64,000 bases of DNA from CAVVNN01 sp963838035 (lineage in GTDB: Bacteria > Actinomycetota > Thermoleophilia > Solirubrobacterales > 70-9). Within the stretch, counting starts at the first letter, position 1, and each line of letters opens with the position of its first letter. Below, piece by piece: positions 62,611 to 64,000 of the stretch. The notes below the pieces were generated by a model. That model saw nothing but the letters and a program-made list of their open reading frames with translations. It had not been told where the DNA came from and searched no databases. The position numbers were made by a program, and so were the translations under genes. The stretch is from assembly GCA_963838035.1 (NCBI GenBank), contig CAWIPM010000003.1:62001-126000 (forward strand), given 5' to 3'.

Positions 62611-64000
62611 CTAGGCGGACACGGTGAGCTTGCGGGGGCCGCGGCTGAAGCCGGCGCCGAGGAGGGCGTCCTCGTGGCCGGAGCCGATCACCGGGTCGCC
62701 GTCGAGCTTCTCCACCGAGAGCTTCGGCAGCCGGCCGGAGGCGACGGCCTTGGCGAGCGCCCGCATGGCGGCGGCGAGGGCGGCCTCGTCCAACTGGGCG
62801 AGCCGGAGGATGCCGCGGCCACCGCGCTCGACGAAGACGATCGGCTCGCCGTCGCGGAGGAGGAGGTGGGCGCCGGGGGTGCGGCTGGGGCGGCGGCCTC
62901 CCTCCAGCTTCGGCCAGGGGAGCGAGGCGCCGTAGGGGTTGGCGGGGTCGGTGGCGGCGAGGAGGAGGTGCTCGCCGCGGGCTTCGGGGAGCGAGCGGAG
63001 GCGCTCGATCGCTCCGGGGAGGGCGAACTGAGCGCCGCCGAGGCCCTCGACGAAGTAGCCACGGCGGGCGGCGCCGAGCAGCTCGAGGTTGCCCAGCTCG
63101 GCGTAGAGGGTGGCGAAGCCACCGGGGACGCCCTCGGCGAGGACGGTCTCGCGGGTGACGATGCCGTAGCGCTCCAGCATCAGCTCGGCCTGGGCACGGA
63201 GGCGAGGGCCGGTGGCGGGGGCGTCGGCGAAGAGCGGCGCGGTCAGCGACCAGCGGCCCTGGACGGCGGCGCCCGCGGTCGAGCGGCGGCGGGCGAAGCG
63301 GCGCCCCTGGCGGGCGGGCGTGGCAACCGCACGCAGGCGCGGCGCCCGCAGCGGCGCAAATGCATCGTTGGTCACCTCCCCGGCCCAGGCGAGATCCCAG
63401 AGGGCGGTGTGCAGCTCCTCGGCGGGGAAGTCGCCGAGCTGGGAGGCGAGGTCGAGCCAGAAGTCGGGCCCGGCGGCGAGCCGCTCGCGGATCGCATCGT
63501 GCGCCTCGCCCTGCGCCGGCTCCAGCTTCGCGTTGGCCGGCGGCGGGCCGGCGAGGCGGACGTCCTCGCGGAAGTAGAGGGCGACGCGGCCGTCGCTACG
63601 GCCCAATGCGCCGGCGCCGATCCAGACGACCTCGCCGCTGGTGCAGAGTTCGTCGAGCCAGGCGGGGGAGTAGGCGCCGAGCCGGCGCGACAGCACGTCT
63701 CCCTCCCAGACCTTGGGGGTGAGCGCCACCCCCTGCAGGGGGACGAGCGCTTCGCGCAGGCGGTCCGGGCCGGCGCCGGCGGGACGGTGGGCGTCGACGT
63801 TCTGCCAGCTCGGCAGGAAGCGGGCGAGCTGGGTGCGATCGGCCGCCTCGACCTCGCGGCGCAGGCGGGCGAGGCTGGCACGGCGCAGGCGGCGCAGCAC
63901 CTCGGCGTCGCACCACTCGCGCTCGGTCCCGCCCGGCAGCAGCTCGCCGCGGACCAGGGCGCCTTCGCGCTCCAGCTCGCGCAACGCTGGGGTCGGGTCG
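62611..64000 (-). CDS. lhr: Lhr-type large ATP-dependent helicase, C-terminal part (5' end outside window)
   Basis: At least 460 residues, open to the window edge. WQNVDAHRPAGAGPDRLREA, WLDELCTSGEVVWIGAGALG, then RVALYFREDVRLAG and GEVTNDAFAPLRAPRLRA are blocks of the C-terminal (DUF8096/winged-helix) half of Lhr helicases. These follow a DEAD/H helicase core that lies outside. Near the end LLLRDGEPIVFVERGGRGIL is typical. In mycobacteria Lhr is a DNA-damage-inducible 3'-5' DNA helicase. Ends RGPRKLTVSA. Confidence 0.85.
   Translation of the reverse strand, partial: DPTPALRELEREGALVRGELLPGGTEREWCDAEVLRRLRRASLARLRREVEAADRTQLARFLPSWQNVDAHRPAGAGPDRLREALVPLQGVALTPKVWEGDVLSRRLGAYSPAWLDELCTSGEVVWIGAGALGRSDGRVALYFREDVRLAGPPPANAKLEPAQGEAHDAIRERLAAGPDFWLDLASQLGDFPAEELHTALWDLAWAGEVTNDAFAPLRAPRLRAVATPARQGRRFARRRSTAGAAVQGRWSLTAPLFADAPATGPRLRAQAELMLERYGIVTRETVLAEGVPGGFATLYAELGNLELLGAARRGYFVEGLGGAQFALPGAIERLRSLPEARGEHLLLAATDPANPYGASLPWPKLEGGRRPSRTPGAHLLLRDGEPIVFVERGGRGILRLAQLDEAALAAAMRALAKAVASGRLPKLSVEKLDGDPVIGSGHEDALLGAGFSRGPRKLTVSA

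Overview
The window is high-GC actinobacterial DNA and most resembles the class Thermoleophilia (order Solirubrobacterales). That placement is an inference from gene content: four secreted proteins built from glycine/aspartate calcium-binding repeats, short secreted proteins of the kind common in that order, a small collagen-like surface protein, and HrcA/CIRCE-type control of groES-groEL. There is no rRNA and no CRISPR array. Four complete tRNA genes are present: Arg-ACG, Ser-GCT, Ser-TGA and Met-CAT.

Layout. 0-8 kb: a cut-off glycosyltransferase, a class III aminotransferase, a membrane glycosyltransferase, a thioesterase next to a pyruvate kinase that lacks its lid (B) domain, and a cytochrome P450. 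8.1-11.8 kb: a D-amino-acid deaminase/aldolase-like gene, a sugar-lactone oxidase-like gene and an MFS transporter, all crossed by single-base frameshifts. 11.9-28.4 kb: a probable integrative island in tRNA-Ser(TGA). The 3' part of that tRNA is repeated at 28.3 kb. Inside are a tyrosine integrase, an excisionase-like gene, a cluster of TGCCCGGGCA palindromes, a DNA methyltransferase with a zinc-knuckle start, a type I restriction-modification operon (hsdM-hsdS-hsdR), a nuclease-like gene, a nucleotidyltransferase with a small partner, a DUF433 remnant and several unknown genes. Almost every gene in the island is frameshifted.

28.7-48.6 kb: mostly intact chromosomal genes. These include a phosphotransferase, DUF5661, a graveyard of gene fragments (31.6-32.3 kb), a cupredoxin / stress-like / flavoprotein cluster, a TetR regulator divergent from a giant MMPL transporter fused to a hemerythrin-like domain, an SDR, an NlpC/P60 enzyme, a potassium channel, an ArsR-DUF2892-MMPL unit, a cyclophilin and an Mrp ATPase. 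48.9-54.5 kb: a block holding three calcium-repeat proteins, a TatA, a truncated formylglycine-generating-enzyme-like gene and the tail of a large serine recombinase. It is flanked by direct repeats matching the 3' end of a ferredoxin gene, so it may be a decayed integrative element. 54.5-64 kb: ferredoxin, an NAD-binding epimerase-like protein, an AbiEi/DUF559 protein, groES-groEL with CIRCE, an SRPBCC and an ASCH-like protein, a fourth calcium-repeat protein, a Crp/Fnr regulator and the C-terminal part of an Lhr-type helicase. Three related palindromic hairpins lie at gene ends between 56.6 and 62.6 kb.

The most unusual items are the B-domain-less pyruvate kinase, the MMPL-hemerythrin fusion, a two-cysteine module shared by all four calcium-repeat proteins, the palindrome cluster beside the island methyltransferase, and the two sets of attachment-site-like repeats. 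The heavy frameshifting between 8 and 28 kb may reflect sequencing error rather than biology and should be settled first.
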